A DNA stretch of 64,000 nucleotides from Peterkaempfera sp044755465 (GCF_044755465.1 NZ_JBIVRB010000021.1:1-64000); one strand, 5' to 3'; shown: positions 8,499 to 17,177, counted from the stretch's first letter. The notes: generated by a model not told the origin, from the letters alone. Program-made: numbers and translations.

Positions 8499-9550
8499 CT
8501 TCCCTTCACGTATGTGGCCGCCGCTTCCCGCAGGAGGCGGCCCTTGGCGGGCTTGGGCGGCCCGAGCAGTACGTCGTACCCGACGGCGGTGATCGCCCCC
8601 AGGGCGGCGCGCCCGCCGGCGGTGAAGCCGGCCAGCAGCAGCCTGAGCCGTCCACGCACCGTACCTACCAGGGGAGCCCCTTGATCGAGCAGGGTCCCCG
8701 CTCGCTGCGACTGAAAGGCGATCAGGTCGCGCACTCGCCCACCGGCGGTGGGGGCGGCGAGGTCCGCCTCCGTCACACCGAACCGGTCGAGGTCCTCCGT
8801 GGGCAGGTAGACCCTCCCCCTCGTCAGATCCTCCGCAACGTCCTGCAGGTGCTCGATCACCTGTAGGGCGCTGCAGACCGCGTCCGAGCGCTCCACCCGT
8901 TCGGGTGTGGAGACGCCGGCGATGGAGAGCACCAGCCGGCCGACGGGATTGGCGGACAGCTCGCAGTAGCCCAGTAGGTCCTGGTACGTGGCATACCTGG
9001 TGGTCTGTTGGTCCACCCGGTTCGCCTGGATCAGGTTACGGAAGGGATCGGGGGTCAGCCCGTGCTTTTCCACCAGCGGCACCAGAGCACGCATCAGCGG
9101 ATGGCGCGGCGCCTCGACTCCGCCGGAGCCGAGCACTATAGCGAAGACCCGGTCCAGGTCGCGATCCAGTCCGTCCAGCAGGGCCAGCCGGAAGGCGATC
9201 TCGGCCGCGTCGGGCGGACCGGCGGCGGCCGCCGGTGACTGCGGCCGGGCCGACGGGGACGACTGGGATGGCTGGGCTGACGGGGATGGCTGGGGTGGCT
9301 GGGACGGTTCCGGTGACTGCGGGCGCGGGGTGTCGACGCCGAGGACCTTGGCGACCAGGTCCGGCTCGTCCAGGTCGCCGTCGCCGGCGTCGTCGACCAG
9401 CCGGGCGAAGCCGTAGACCGCCATCAGGTCGTCGCGCCAGGCCGCGGGCAGGAAGAAGGGGGCGACCGGGAAGTTCTCCCTGGCCGCCTTGCCCAGCACG
9501 GCGCCGTCGGACGGCGCACCGGGAGTCGGAGAGCTGCTGTCCACGGTCAC
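8495..9550 (-). CDS. hpnC: HpnC, hydroxysqualene synthase
   Basis: Second squalene/phytoene synthase-fold protein of the operon; HpnC converts presqualene diphosphate to hydroxysqualene. The opening ENFPVAPFFLPAAWRDDLMA and the motif ARLVDDAGDGD are typical, and the second motif is VIEHLQDVAEDLTRGR. The frame is open to a GTG at 9670, but codons between 9670 and about 9600 have poor G/C third positions and the conserved N terminus starts later, so I place the start at the GTG at 9550 (351 residues); 9544 is an alternative. An unusual Pro/Ser/Gln-rich insert of about 40 residues (encoded at about 9215-9337) sits after the first Asp-rich motif. It is the first gene of the hopanoid operon. Confidence 0.93.
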   Translation of the reverse strand: MTVDSSSPTPGAPSDGAVLGKAARENFPVAPFFLPAAWRDDLMAVYGFARLVDDAGDGDLDEPDLVAKVLGVDTPRPQSPEPSQPPQPSPSAQPSQSSPSARPQSPAAAAGPPDAAEIAFRLALLDGLDRDLDRVFAIVLGSGGVEAPRHPLMRALVPLVEKHGLTPDPFRNLIQANRVDQQTTRYATYQDLLGYCELSANPVGRLVLSIAGVSTPERVERSDAVCSALQVIEHLQDVAEDLTRGRVYLPTEDLDRFGVTEADLAAPTAGGRVRDLIAFQSQRAGTLLDQGAPLVGTVRGRLRLLLAGFTAGGRAALGAITAVGYDVLLGPPKPAKGRLLREAAATYVKGR

Positions 9551-9798
9551 CGGCGACCACCCGGTGGGCTGCCGGTACGTCGCGGCACCGGGCCGCGCGC
9601 CCCCTCGAAATGGGCCGAAGCCGCCACTGGCGTCACTCCCCCGTTCTACACCGATCTTGACAGCGTGCACACAGCGGACACGCCCTCACCCGCAGGACAG
9701 CACATCACGCGCCGGTTCCCACGGGTGCGGACTCACTCTAGGTGGCCGCTCGGACAATGGACCCGCCGGGGTGATCATTCCTCGGGAATAAAGTGAAA

Positions 9799-9843
9799 GG
9801 CCGAGGGCCGGCACCGGGTACGGCCCAGTGCCGGCCCTCGGCC
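9799..9843 (-). terminator. Perfect 16-bp hairpin terminator of the envelope operon
   Basis: The arms 9799-9814 and 9828-9843 are perfectly complementary over 16 bp with a 13-nt loop. It lies 23 bp beyond the stop codon of the TagH-like gene and upstream of hpnC, so it separates two minus-strand operons. The 130-250 bp between it and hpnC must hold the hopanoid promoter; I see no confident -10/-35 pair. Confidence 0.8.
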
Positions 9844-9866
9844 GGACGCGAAGCGGAGCGGCGCGG

Positions 9867-10697
9867 TCAGCGCTTGTTCTCCTTCTCGTACGCCTTGATC
9901 ACCTCGTCGGTCGGGCCGTCCATGACCAGCTCGCCCTTCTCCAGCCAGATCACGCGGTTGCAGGTGTCCCGGATCGACTTGTTGTTGTGGCTGACCAGGA
10001 AGACCGTGCCGGCCTCCTTGCGCAGCTCCCGGATGCGGGCCTCGCTGCGGCGCTGGAACTTGGCGTCGCCGGTGGCCAGCGCCTCGTCGATCATCAGCAC
10101 ATCGTGGCTCTTGGCCGCCGCGATGGAGAACCGCAGCCGGGCCGCCATACCGGAGGAGTAGGTGCGCATCGGCAGCGAGATGAAGTCGCCCTTCTCGTTG
10201 ATCCCGGAGAACTCCACGATGTCGTTGAACCGCGCCTTCACCTCCTCCTGGCTCATGCCCATCGCCAGTCCGCCGAGGATGACGTTGCGCTCACCGGTGA
10301 GGTCGTTCATCAGGGCCGCGTTCACGCCCAGCAGCGACGGCTGGCCCTGGGTGAAGACGGAGCCCCGCTCGGCCGGCAGCAGCCCGGCCACGGCCTTCAG
10401 CAGCGTCGACTTGCCGGAGCCGTTGGAGCCGATCAGGCCGATCGACTCGCCCTTGTACGCGATGAAGGAGACCCCGCGCACCGCGTGCACCTCGCGCACC
10501 GACGGGGAGCGCCGCTTGGAGACGATCCGGCTCAGCGCCGAGGTGGCGCTGCCCTTGCCGCTGCCGGCGCCGTGCACCCGGTAGACGATGTGCAGGTCGT
10601 CCACGACCACGGTGGGGATGTGCTGCTTGACCAGCTCGTCGACATCGACGTCCGCCGTCGCGTCCACGGCCTTGGTCTCGGTCGGTACGTCAGCCAC
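9867..10697 (-). CDS. TagH-like ABC exporter ATP-binding protein
   Basis: ATPase subunit of an ABC-2-type polysaccharide/teichoic acid exporter. Walker A is GLIGSNGSGKSTLLKAV, the signature region is TYSSGMAARLRFSIAAA (a degenerate LSGGQ as in TagH/Wzt/KpsT proteins), Walker B is DVLMIDEALATGD, and the switch His is in FLVSHNNKSI. A variable N-terminal region of about 55 residues precedes the nucleotide-binding domain. I chose the GTG at 10697, which overlaps the end of the membrane subunit gene by 8 bp; longer frames only read the upstream gene out of frame. There is no C-terminal carbohydrate-binding extension, so substrate selection probably lies elsewhere. Confidence 0.9.
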   Translation of the reverse strand: MADVPTETKAVDATADVDVDELVKQHIPTVVVDDLHIVYRVHGAGSGKGSATSALSRIVSKRRSPSVREVHAVRGVSFIAYKGESIGLIGSNGSGKSTLLKAVAGLLPAERGSVFTQGQPSLLGVNAALMNDLTGERNVILGGLAMGMSQEEVKARFNDIVEFSGINEKGDFISLPMRTYSSGMAARLRFSIAAAKSHDVLMIDEALATGDAKFQRRSEARIRELRKEAGTVFLVSHNNKSIRDTCNRVIWLEKGELVMDGPTDEVIKAYEKENKR

Positions 10698-11604
10698 GGC
10701 CGTACTCCTCCTCAGCCTTCCAGAAGTACAGGAACCCGCCCACGCCCGCGAGCACGGCCCAGCCGACGGCCCAGGCCCACACATGGGGCGGCAGCACGTC
10801 GGACTTGACCGAGTCGAGCAGCAGGAAGCGCATCAGGTCGATGTAGACGGCGGCGGGGTTGGCGTCCAGCACCAGCTGGGCCCAGCCCGGCGCCTTCTTG
10901 GCGAACGCCGCCATCGGGTACATCACACCGGAGGCGTACATCCAGGTACGGGTGATGAACGGCATCAGCTGCGCCGTGTCGGTGATCTTGGCGCCGACCC
11001 TGGCCAGCCCCAGCGCCAGGCCGGTGTTGAAGACGAACTGGAGCATCAGCACCAGGATGACCAGCGCCCACGACACCATCGGCGGGTTGGCGAAGGCGAC
11101 GATCACCAGCAGCACGATCATCGAGAACAGCAGCTGCTGGAGCTGGATGATCGTGAACGCGATCGGCAGGCAGGCCCGGGGGAAGTGCAGCGCCCGGACC
11201 AGCCCGAGGTTGTCCGCGATCGACCGGGTGCCCGCCAGGATGGCGTTCTGGGTGAAGGTGAAGACGAAGACGCCGATGCACAGGTACTGGATGAAGTGCG
11301 GAGTCCCGCGCTTGGTGTCCAGCAGCAGGCCGAAGATCAGGTAGTAGACCGCGCAGTTGAGCAGCGGAGTCATCACCTGCCACAGCTGCCCCAGCTTGGC
11401 CTTGGTGTACATCGCCGTCAGGCGTGCCGTGGCGTAGGCCACGATGAAGTGCCGCCGCGACCACAGCTGTCGTACGTAGGCCGGCAGGCTCGGGCGGGCG
11501 CCGCTCACCGACAGGCCGTACTTGGCGGCGAGCTGCGCCGGGGTCAGGCCCTGGTCGGGGCCCGCCGCCACTGCGGGGCGGATGTGCTCACTCACTGTTG
11601 ACAC
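10690..11604 (-). CDS. TagG-like ABC-2 type exporter membrane subunit
   Basis: Integral membrane permease that pairs with the ATPase encoded next to it to export an undecaprenyl-linked or lipid-linked surface glycopolymer. About six transmembrane segments are visible, including LLNCAVYYLIFGLLL, YLCIGVFVFTFTQNAIL, LLFSMIVLLVIVAFANPP and WAWAVGWAVLAGVGGFLYF. TRTWMYASGVMYPMAAF is the conserved loop of the TagG/Wzm/KpsM family. The GTG at 11604 has AGGACGAAA upstream and gives 304 residues; a GTG at 11595 is the alternative. A gap of about 127 bp separates it from the glycosyltransferase gene. Confidence 0.9.
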   Translation of the reverse strand: MSTVSEHIRPAVAAGPDQGLTPAQLAAKYGLSVSGARPSLPAYVRQLWSRRHFIVAYATARLTAMYTKAKLGQLWQVMTPLLNCAVYYLIFGLLLDTKRGTPHFIQYLCIGVFVFTFTQNAILAGTRSIADNLGLVRALHFPRACLPIAFTIIQLQQLLFSMIVLLVIVAFANPPMVSWALVILVLMLQFVFNTGLALGLARVGAKITDTAQLMPFITRTWMYASGVMYPMAAFAKKAPGWAQLVLDANPAAVYIDLMRFLLLDSVKSDVLPPHVWAWAVGWAVLAGVGGFLYFWKAEEEYGRG

Positions 11605-11731
11605 TTTCGTCCTATGCGAGATCGGCAGGTCCGGCTTCCGTTCAACGGGCGCTCCCCTGCAATCGTGCCGTTGCTGCTGCAACGGGGATCTTCGCGGGCC
11701 TGAGTCCGCAGGTCAAATGAGGAACCGATGA

Positions 11732-12631
11732 TCAGATGACGGGTGGGCGACCGAGCCGCGTCAACCGCCACACCGTACGCCAGCGCATGGGTCTGCGCGG
11801 ACCGCAGGGGGTTCTCCATCCTTCCCGGAATCCTCCCACCCAGGCCCGCAGCGCCGCCCGGGAGGGGCGGCGCGCCAGGGTGAGCAGGACCCAGGTACCC
11901 AGGTACGCGGGGACCAGCAGCGCGGGCAGGTTGCGACGAGCCAGCCACACCCGGTTGCGGGCCACCATCCGGTGGTATACCGCATGGCGACTGGGCAGTG
12001 TGGTCGGGTGATGCAGAACGATGTCCGACCGGTACTCGATGGACCAGCCGGCGTCCAGCGCCCGCCAGGCCAGGTCGGTCTCCTCGTGGGCGTAGAAGAA
12101 CTCGCCCGGCAACTGCCCGGCCTGCGGGAAGACCGCACTGCGCACCGCCGAGGCGCCGCCCAGGAAGGTGGTCACCGGCGAGGAGCGCATCGGGTCCGAG
12201 GCGCGCAGCCGGGGGACGTGGCGGCGCTGGGTGACGCCGGTGTCCGGATCGGCGATCCGGAAGCTGACGATGCCCAGCCCGGGGTCGGCGGTGAAGGCCG
12301 CGCGGAGCTTCTCGGCGGTGTCGTCGCCGGGCAGCAGCCCGTCGTCGTCCAGGAACAGCACCGCGTCGACCCCCGAGCCGTCCGGTCCGAACGCCTCGAT
12401 GCCGACGTTGCGGCCGGCCGGGATGCCCAGGTTCTCCGCCAGCTCGATGCCCCGGACACCCGGCGGCAGCGGGGGCAGCGGCGCGCCGTTGCCGACCACC
12501 ACCACCTCGACGGCCGGCCCGCGCTGGGTGGCCACCGAGTGCAGCAGGGCGTTCAGCTCGGCCGGCCGGTTGCCCATGGTGAGCACCACGGCGCCCAGCC
12601 GGAAGCCGTCCGGGGCGGCGGCCGCGCTCAC
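11732..12631 (-). CDS. Family 2 glycosyltransferase
   Basis: Predicted GT2 (GT-A fold) transferase, 299 residues. The N terminus LGAVVLTMGNRP starts the nucleotide-binding fold, AENLGIPAGRNVGIEA follows, and the metal-binding DxD-like stretch is DAVLFLDDDGLLPGDD. FFYAHEETDLAWRALDAGW is the conserved ED-type catalytic-base region of rhamnosyl- and related transferases. A hydrophobic segment (PAYLGTWVLLTLA) and an Arg-rich tail suggest membrane association. The GTG start at 12631 overlaps the preceding CDP-alcohol phosphatidyltransferase stop by 4 bp. Its role is probably adding a sugar to the glycopolymer or lipid exported by the adjacent ABC system; donor and acceptor are not known. Confidence 0.88.
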   Translation of the reverse strand: MSAAAAPDGFRLGAVVLTMGNRPAELNALLHSVATQRGPAVEVVVVGNGAPLPPLPPGVRGIELAENLGIPAGRNVGIEAFGPDGSGVDAVLFLDDDGLLPGDDTAEKLRAAFTADPGLGIVSFRIADPDTGVTQRRHVPRLRASDPMRSSPVTTFLGGASAVRSAVFPQAGQLPGEFFYAHEETDLAWRALDAGWSIEYRSDIVLHHPTTLPSRHAVYHRMVARNRVWLARRNLPALLVPAYLGTWVLLTLARRPSRAALRAWVGGFREGWRTPCGPRRPMRWRTVWRLTRLGRPPVI

Positions 12632-13443
12632 CGCAGCCTGCTCGACAGGATGATGCTGGCCAGGTGCAGCAGGGTCTGCACCACCGCGATGGCGGCCAGC
12701 ACCGCGACCGCGATCCGGGTGAAGAGCAGATCGCCGTGGACCGTGTCGGCGATCCCGACGGCCAGGATGACCAGGGACGCCTCCACGCCGCCGACCAGGC
12801 GGTGGAACTTCAGCGCGGCGGCCGCCTTGCGGGCCTTGGCGACCCCGGAGGACCGGGGGGCGGAGGCGGTGTCCTGCACGGCGGGCAGGCCGCTGCGGAT
12901 GCGGGCCACGTCCACCAGGTCGGTCTCGGCCTTGATCAGGATGGCGCCGAGCGCGGCGACCGTACCGATGAAGGCCCACTGCCAGTGGGCGGCGGCGCCG
13001 TCCCGGTGGAACAGGTCGGCGGCGCGCAGGCCGGCCCCGGTGAGCAGGGCCGCCTCGGCCAGGTAGTGGCCGACCCGGTCCAGGTAGACGCCGGTGACCG
13101 AGGTCTGCCGGCGCCAGCGGGCGACCTCGCCGTCCACGCAGTCCAGCAGCAGGTAGAGCTGGATCAGCACGGCGCCCAGCACGGCACCGGCCACGCCGGG
13201 CACCAGCAGGCCGGCGCCGGCGGCGATGCCGGTGAGCATCATCAGGTAGGTGAGGCTGTTGGGGGTGACCCGGGTGTTCACCACCAGGCGGGTGATCCGC
13301 AGCGAGATGGACCGCATGTAGATGCGGCCCGCCCAGTGTTCACCGCTGCGGCGGTCGAGGAGGCCCCCGGGGTGGACGACCGAGCGCAGCTCGTCAACCG
13401 AGGGGCGGGGGGCGGTCAGCTCAGCTGTTGACGGCTTGGACAT
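12628..13443 (-). CDS. CDP-alcohol phosphatidyltransferase family protein (variant motif)
   Basis: Integral membrane protein of the CDP-alcohol phosphotransferase superfamily, 271 residues with about six hydrophobic segments. The family motif D-x2-D-G-x2-A-R-x8-G-x3-D-x3-D is present as DCVDGEVAR, eight residues, then GVYLDRVGH. The last aspartate, usually proposed as the catalytic base, is His here. The other Asp residues, the Gly and the AR pair are kept. The ATG at 13443 lies inside the end of the preceding dehydrogenase gene (23-bp overlap), showing tight coupling. Substrate is unknown; the adjacent nucleotidyltransferase and glycerol-1-phosphate dehydrogenase-like genes suggest it uses or makes a CDP-activated polyol. 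Confidence 0.87.
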   Translation of the reverse strand: MSKPSTAELTAPRPSVDELRSVVHPGGLLDRRSGEHWAGRIYMRSISLRITRLVVNTRVTPNSLTYLMMLTGIAAGAGLLVPGVAGAVLGAVLIQLYLLLDCVDGEVARWRRQTSVTGVYLDRVGHYLAEAALLTGAGLRAADLFHRDGAAAHWQWAFIGTVAALGAILIKAETDLVDVARIRSGLPAVQDTASAPRSSGVAKARKAAAALKFHRLVGGVEASLVILAVGIADTVHGDLLFTRIAVAVLAAIAVVQTLLHLASIILSSRLR

Positions 13444-14482
13444 AGTCGGTGTACGCGTCCCGGATGGCAGAAGGGGAAAGGTCGAGGTGCTCGAGGATGG
13501 TGAACCGGCCCGGCCGGGTCTGCGGCGCGTAGTGGACCGCCTCGGTGAACTCCTCCTCGGAGAAGCCGATCTCCTTGGCGGTCACCGGCAGCCCGTGGCG
13601 CGCCAGGCTCCGGGCGATCAGCCCGGCGCCCTCCCGGTCGCCGCGCAGGAAGGTGGCGAAGGCGGCCCCGAGGCCGACCTGCTCGCCGTGCTGGGCGGAC
13701 CGCTCGGGGTGCAGCAGGTCGAGCGCGTGCGAGATCTCATGGCAGGCGCCGGAGGACGGGCGGGTGGAGCCGGCGATGTTCATCGCGATGCCGGAGAGCA
13801 CCAGTGCCTCGGCGAGGGCGCAGAGCAGCGTGTCGTCCGCCAGCGTCCCCGGGTGGCGCAGCAGCACCTCGCCCGCCGAGCGGGCCATGGCGACCGCCAG
13901 GCCGTCCACCGGCTCGCCGGTGATCCGCTGGGAGAGCTCCCAGTCGGCGCAGGCGGAGATGTTGGAGACCGCGTCGCCTATGCCGGACGCCACGAAGCGC
14001 CGGGGGGCGCTGCGGATGACGTCCAGGTCGATGACGATGCCGATCGGGCTCGGCACGCCGTACGAGCCGCGCCCGGCGTCGTTGTCCAGGATCGACACCG
14101 GGGAGCAGATGCCGTCGTGGGCGAGGTTGGTGGCCACCGCGACCACCGGGAGGCCGACCCGCGCGGCGGCGTACTTGGCGGCGTCGATGATCTTGCCGCC
14201 GCCCAGGCCGACCACCGCGTCGTAGTGGCCGGCCCGCATCGCGTCCGCGAGCAGCACGGCGGAGTCCAGCGTGCCGTCCGCGACCGAGTACCAGTCGGCG
14301 CCGGGCAGCTGGGCCTCCAGCCGTTCGCGCAGCACGGCGCCGGACCCGGCGCTGATCACCACCGCGATCCGGCCGGAGGTGGACAGCCGCTGGTCCGCGA
14401 GGACCGCCGCCAGGTCGTTCAGCGCTCCGGGGCGGATGTCGACGACGACCGGCGACGGGATCAGGCGGGTCAGTACCGGCAC
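13421..14482 (-). CDS. Glycerol-1-phosphate dehydrogenase/AraM-like iron-type alcohol dehydrogenase
   Basis: Protein of 353 residues from the group III metal-dependent dehydrogenase superfamily (EgsA/AraM type), which reduces dihydroxyacetone phosphate to sn-glycerol 1-phosphate. The NAD(P)-binding stretch is DAVVGLGGGKIIDAAKYAA, followed by VVAVATNLAHDGICSPVS, typical of glycerol-1-phosphate dehydrogenases. Metal ligands are expected in SGIGDAVSN, SSGACHEISHALD and the later AQHGEQVG His. The frame overlaps the nucleotidyltransferase by 13 bp upstream and a phosphatidyltransferase by 23 bp downstream. The family also includes 3-dehydroquinate synthase-like enzymes of secondary metabolism, so the exact substrate is inferred. 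Confidence 0.87.
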   Translation of the reverse strand: MPVLTRLIPSPVVVDIRPGALNDLAAVLADQRLSTSGRIAVVISAGSGAVLRERLEAQLPGADWYSVADGTLDSAVLLADAMRAGHYDAVVGLGGGKIIDAAKYAAARVGLPVVAVATNLAHDGICSPVSILDNDAGRGSYGVPSPIGIVIDLDVIRSAPRRFVASGIGDAVSNISACADWELSQRITGEPVDGLAVAMARSAGEVLLRHPGTLADDTLLCALAEALVLSGIAMNIAGSTRPSSGACHEISHALDLLHPERSAQHGEQVGLGAAFATFLRGDREGAGLIARSLARHGLPVTAKEIGFSEEEFTEAVHYAPQTRPGRFTILEHLDLSPSAIRDAYTDYVQAVNS

Positions 14483-15225
14483 GCGATCTCCCTGGCCTTC
14501 GCGAGGTCGTCGTGGTTGTCGATCTCCACCCAGGAGACCTCGCCGATCGGCTGCACGTCGATCCGCAGGCCGCGGTCGACCATCTCCTGGTAGCCGTCCT
14601 CGTAGTACAGCTGCGGGTCGCGCTCGAAGGTGGCCTGGAGCGCGGAGGCCAGCGCGTCGGCGGCGGAGGGGTTGATCAGGGTGACGCCGATGTACTCACC
14701 GGTGGCCTCGGCCGGGTCCATCAGCTTGGTGATCCGCCGGACGCCCTTCTCGGCGTCGGAGACCACCTTCATCTCCTCGTCGGCCAGCTGCTTGACCGTG
14801 TCCAGGGCGAGCAGGATGCCGGGCTGCTCGCCGGCGGCGGTGCGGCGCTCGTTGGCCTCCAGCATGGTCCGCTCCACCGAGACCGGGTGGACGGTGTCGC
14901 CGTTGGCCAGCACCAGGCCCTCGCGGAAGAGGTCGCGGGCGCACCACAGGGAGTAGGCGTTGTTCCACTCCTCGGCCTTGTCGTTGTCGACCAGGGTGAG
15001 GGTGACGCCGTACTTGCGCTCCAGCTCCGCCTTGCGGTCGTACACGGCCTCCTTGCGGTAGCCGACGACGACGGCGACGTCCCGCAGCCCGACCTCGGCG
15101 AAGTTGCCGAGGGTGAGGTCCAGGACGGTCGTCTCGCCGTCCACCGGCACCAGGGCCTTGGGCAGGGTGTCGGTGTACGGGCGCAGGCGGCGGCCGGCTC
15201 CCGCGGCCAGAACGAGGCCGATCAT
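14470..15225 (-). CDS. NTP transferase (CTP:alcohol-phosphate or sugar-phosphate nucleotidyltransferase)
   Basis: Nucleotidyltransferase of 251 residues. The N-terminal signature is LVLAAGAGRRLRPYTDTLPK, the canonical NTP-binding loop with the catalytic Arg and Lys. Further conserved parts are LVLANGDTVHP (metal-binding Asp) and the C-terminal VSWVEIDNHDDLAKA, which resembles LicC/phosphocholine cytidylyltransferase-type proteins. The ATG at 15225 overlaps the preceding phosphatidyltransferase stop by 4 bp. Together with a glycerol-1-phosphate dehydrogenase-like enzyme and two CDP-alcohol phosphatidyltransferases, the simplest role is making a CDP-activated alcohol (for example CDP-glycerol) for a membrane or wall polymer. 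CTP use is inferred. Confidence 0.87.
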   Translation of the reverse strand: MIGLVLAAGAGRRLRPYTDTLPKALVPVDGETTVLDLTLGNFAEVGLRDVAVVVGYRKEAVYDRKAELERKYGVTLTLVDNDKAEEWNNAYSLWCARDLFREGLVLANGDTVHPVSVERTMLEANERRTAAGEQPGILLALDTVKQLADEEMKVVSDAEKGVRRITKLMDPAEATGEYIGVTLINPSAADALASALQATFERDPQLYYEDGYQEMVDRGLRIDVQPIGEVSWVEIDNHDDLAKAREIACRY

Positions 15226-17177
15226 GCGGTGTCTCCTGTTTCGTCGTGGACTGCCGGCGCTTCGCCGCCGAAGACCCAGAAGCGGATGCTCTCGGCCAGG
15301 ACGACCAGCGCCAGGACGGCCGCCATGGCCGCCAGGGTGAGTTGCAGGGCGTGGGCACCGGGCAGCTGGTGGCCGGCCGCTCCGTGCGGACTGCCGCCGT
15401 AGGCGAGCGCGGCCGCGACAGTGAGCAGCAGCACCCGCCCCTCATGGCCGCCGGCCGCGCGCACCAGCCACCGCGGCGGCGCCCCGGTGCCGCCGCGGAT
15501 GCGGTACACCGTGTCGTAGTGATGGTATGCGACGGCTGCGACCAGCCCGAAGGCGGCGGGCAGCGCCGCGTCGGACAGCCGGGCGGCCAGTCCGAGCACG
15601 GTGAGGTATTCGGCGGCGCGGAAGACCGGCGGGACCAGCCAGTCCAGCGGGCCACGCAGCGGGCGGGCGACCGCCAGCGAGGAGGTGACCAGGTATCCGG
15701 CGGCGGCGGCCACCGCCCACCACGTCCCGGCGCCGCCCAGCAGCACCCCGGCGAGCAGCAGCGCCGCACCGGCCACCGCGACCACGGGGGTGGCGAAGGC
15801 GGGCAGCCGGCGCGCCGACGGGCGCAGCAGGCGGGCGCCGGCCTCCGCGAGGGGGCCGGAGTCGGCCAGGTCGCCGAGCGCGACGGCGGCCCGCTCGGTG
15901 CGGACCCGGTGCCGGGTGACCGAGCGCAGCACCCGGCCCGCGGTGGTGTAGCAGGCGGCGAAGGCGCAGCCGATCAGCAGCACGATGAAGGTGGTGCGCG
16001 GCGTGGTGACGGCGGTGAGCACCGCGATCAGCGCCCAGCGCTCCCCGATCGGGAGTACCACGATGCGGCGCGCCCAGACCGTCCAGCCGACGCCGTCCAG
16101 CCGGTTGGAGAGCTGCGCGGTGGGGCTGGAGTTGCCCTCGGCGTCATGGTTGGCCTCGGTGAAGGCGAAGTCCACCACATGGCGGCAGCTCTGCAGCACC
16201 ATCGCGCCCAGCGCCAGCGCCCATACGTCGTGGCCGCCCCGGGCGGCGCCCAGCGCCAGGCCCGCGTAGTAGGCGTACTCCTTGGCCCGGTCGAAGGTGG
16301 CGTCCAGCCAGGCGCCCAGCGTGGAGTACTGGAGCGAGTAGCGGGCCAGCTGGCCGTCGGTGCAGTCCAGGACGAAGGACGCGATCAGCAGCACGCCGGC
16401 CGCGACGAAGCCGGGGCGGGTGCCGGTGGCGGCGCAGCCCGCGGCGATCAGCGCCACCAGCAGGGAGGCGGTGGTGACCTGGTTGGGGGTCAGGCCGCGC
16501 CGGGCGCACCAGCGGGCGAGGTAGCGGGAGTAGGGGCTGACGCAGTGGGTGGTGAAGAAGCCGTCGCGGGACTTCACCGCGCGCCGGAGCCGCACCGCCT
16601 CGTCGTCGACGGCGGCGACGGCCTGGGCGGCGCGCTGCCGGTCGGCGTCGGCGGCGGGGACGGTGGCGACCAGTTCGCCCAGCTCGGGGCGGTACACCTC
16701 GGTGCCGGACTCCTGGAGGGCGGCGGCGAGGGCGTCGGGCAGCACGGTGGCGGGCAGCAGGGCGGCGCCGGCCCTGGTGTCCCCGGCGGGCCTGCTGTCG
16801 CCGGAAGACTGGGGGCCGGCGGAGGGCTGGGGGCCGGCGGCCAGCCGCTCGGCGGCGGCGGTGAGCGCGGCGCGGGCCTGCGGCCCGTCGGCGGTCAGCG
16901 CGCCGGGGACGGCGGCGGCGGGGAAGCGGGGGTCGGTGAGGCCGAGCCGCAGGGCGTGCCGGTGGCCGACGAAGCGGCGGTCCAGCACCGCGACGCGCTC
17001 ACCGGCCGGGGCCTCGGCGAGCATCCGGGCCAGCTCCCGGGGGCCGCCCGCGTCCAGGACGCGGCGGTAGCCGAGCGCGGCGAGGTCCGCGGGCAGTGCC
17101 CCGTGCGCCCCACCCGGATCGCCGTCCGGCGCAGGAGTGCCGCCCGGGGCAGGACCGGTGAGGATGGCGGTGGACAG
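15222..17177 (-). CDS. Large CDP-alcohol phosphatidyltransferase with N-terminal domain (CTG start)
   Basis: First gene of the envelope operon, 651 residues. The N-terminal 200 or so residues form a soluble domain starting STAILTGPAPGGTP. The C-terminal part is a multi-pass membrane CDP-alcohol phosphotransferase with the complete motif DCTDGQLAR, eight residues, then GAWLDATFD, so all four acidic residues are kept, unlike its paralogue two genes downstream. More transmembrane segments follow after the catalytic bundle. No ATG or GTG lies in frame before 17024, which would delete conserved-looking sequence. The CTG at 17177 has a GGGAGTGAG ribosome-binding sequence 9 bp upstream and a stop codon just before it, so I place the start there. 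A 16-bp tandem repeat begins 20 bp upstream. Confidence 0.87.
   Translation of the reverse strand: MSTAILTGPAPGGTPAPDGDPGGAHGALPADLAALGYRRVLDAGGPRELARMLAEAPAGERVAVLDRRFVGHRHALRLGLTDPRFPAAAVPGALTADGPQARAALTAAAERLAAGPQPSAGPQSSGDSRPAGDTRAGAALLPATVLPDALAAALQESGTEVYRPELGELVATVPAADADRQRAAQAVAAVDDEAVRLRRAVKSRDGFFTTHCVSPYSRYLARWCARRGLTPNQVTTASLLVALIAAGCAATGTRPGFVAAGVLLIASFVLDCTDGQLARYSLQYSTLGAWLDATFDRAKEYAYYAGLALGAARGGHDVWALALGAMVLQSCRHVVDFAFTEANHDAEGNSSPTAQLSNRLDGVGWTVWARRIVVLPIGERWALIAVLTAVTTPRTTFIVLLIGCAFAACYTTAGRVLRSVTRHRVRTERAAVALGDLADSGPLAEAGARLLRPSARRLPAFATPVVAVAGAALLLAGVLLGGAGTWWAVAAAAGYLVTSSLAVARPLRGPLDWLVPPVFRAAEYLTVLGLAARLSDAALPAAFGLVAAVAYHHYDTVYRIRGGTGAPPRWLVRAAGGHEGRVLLLTVAAALAYGGSPHGAAGHQLPGAHALQLTLAAMAAVLALVVLAESIRFWVFGGEAPAVHDETGDTA

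Noticed and set aside
15222..17024. ATG at 17024 as start of the large phosphatidyltransferase
   Set aside because: Coding-like sequence with good codon bias continues upstream to a CTG with a strong ribosome-binding site; ATG 17024 lacks one.
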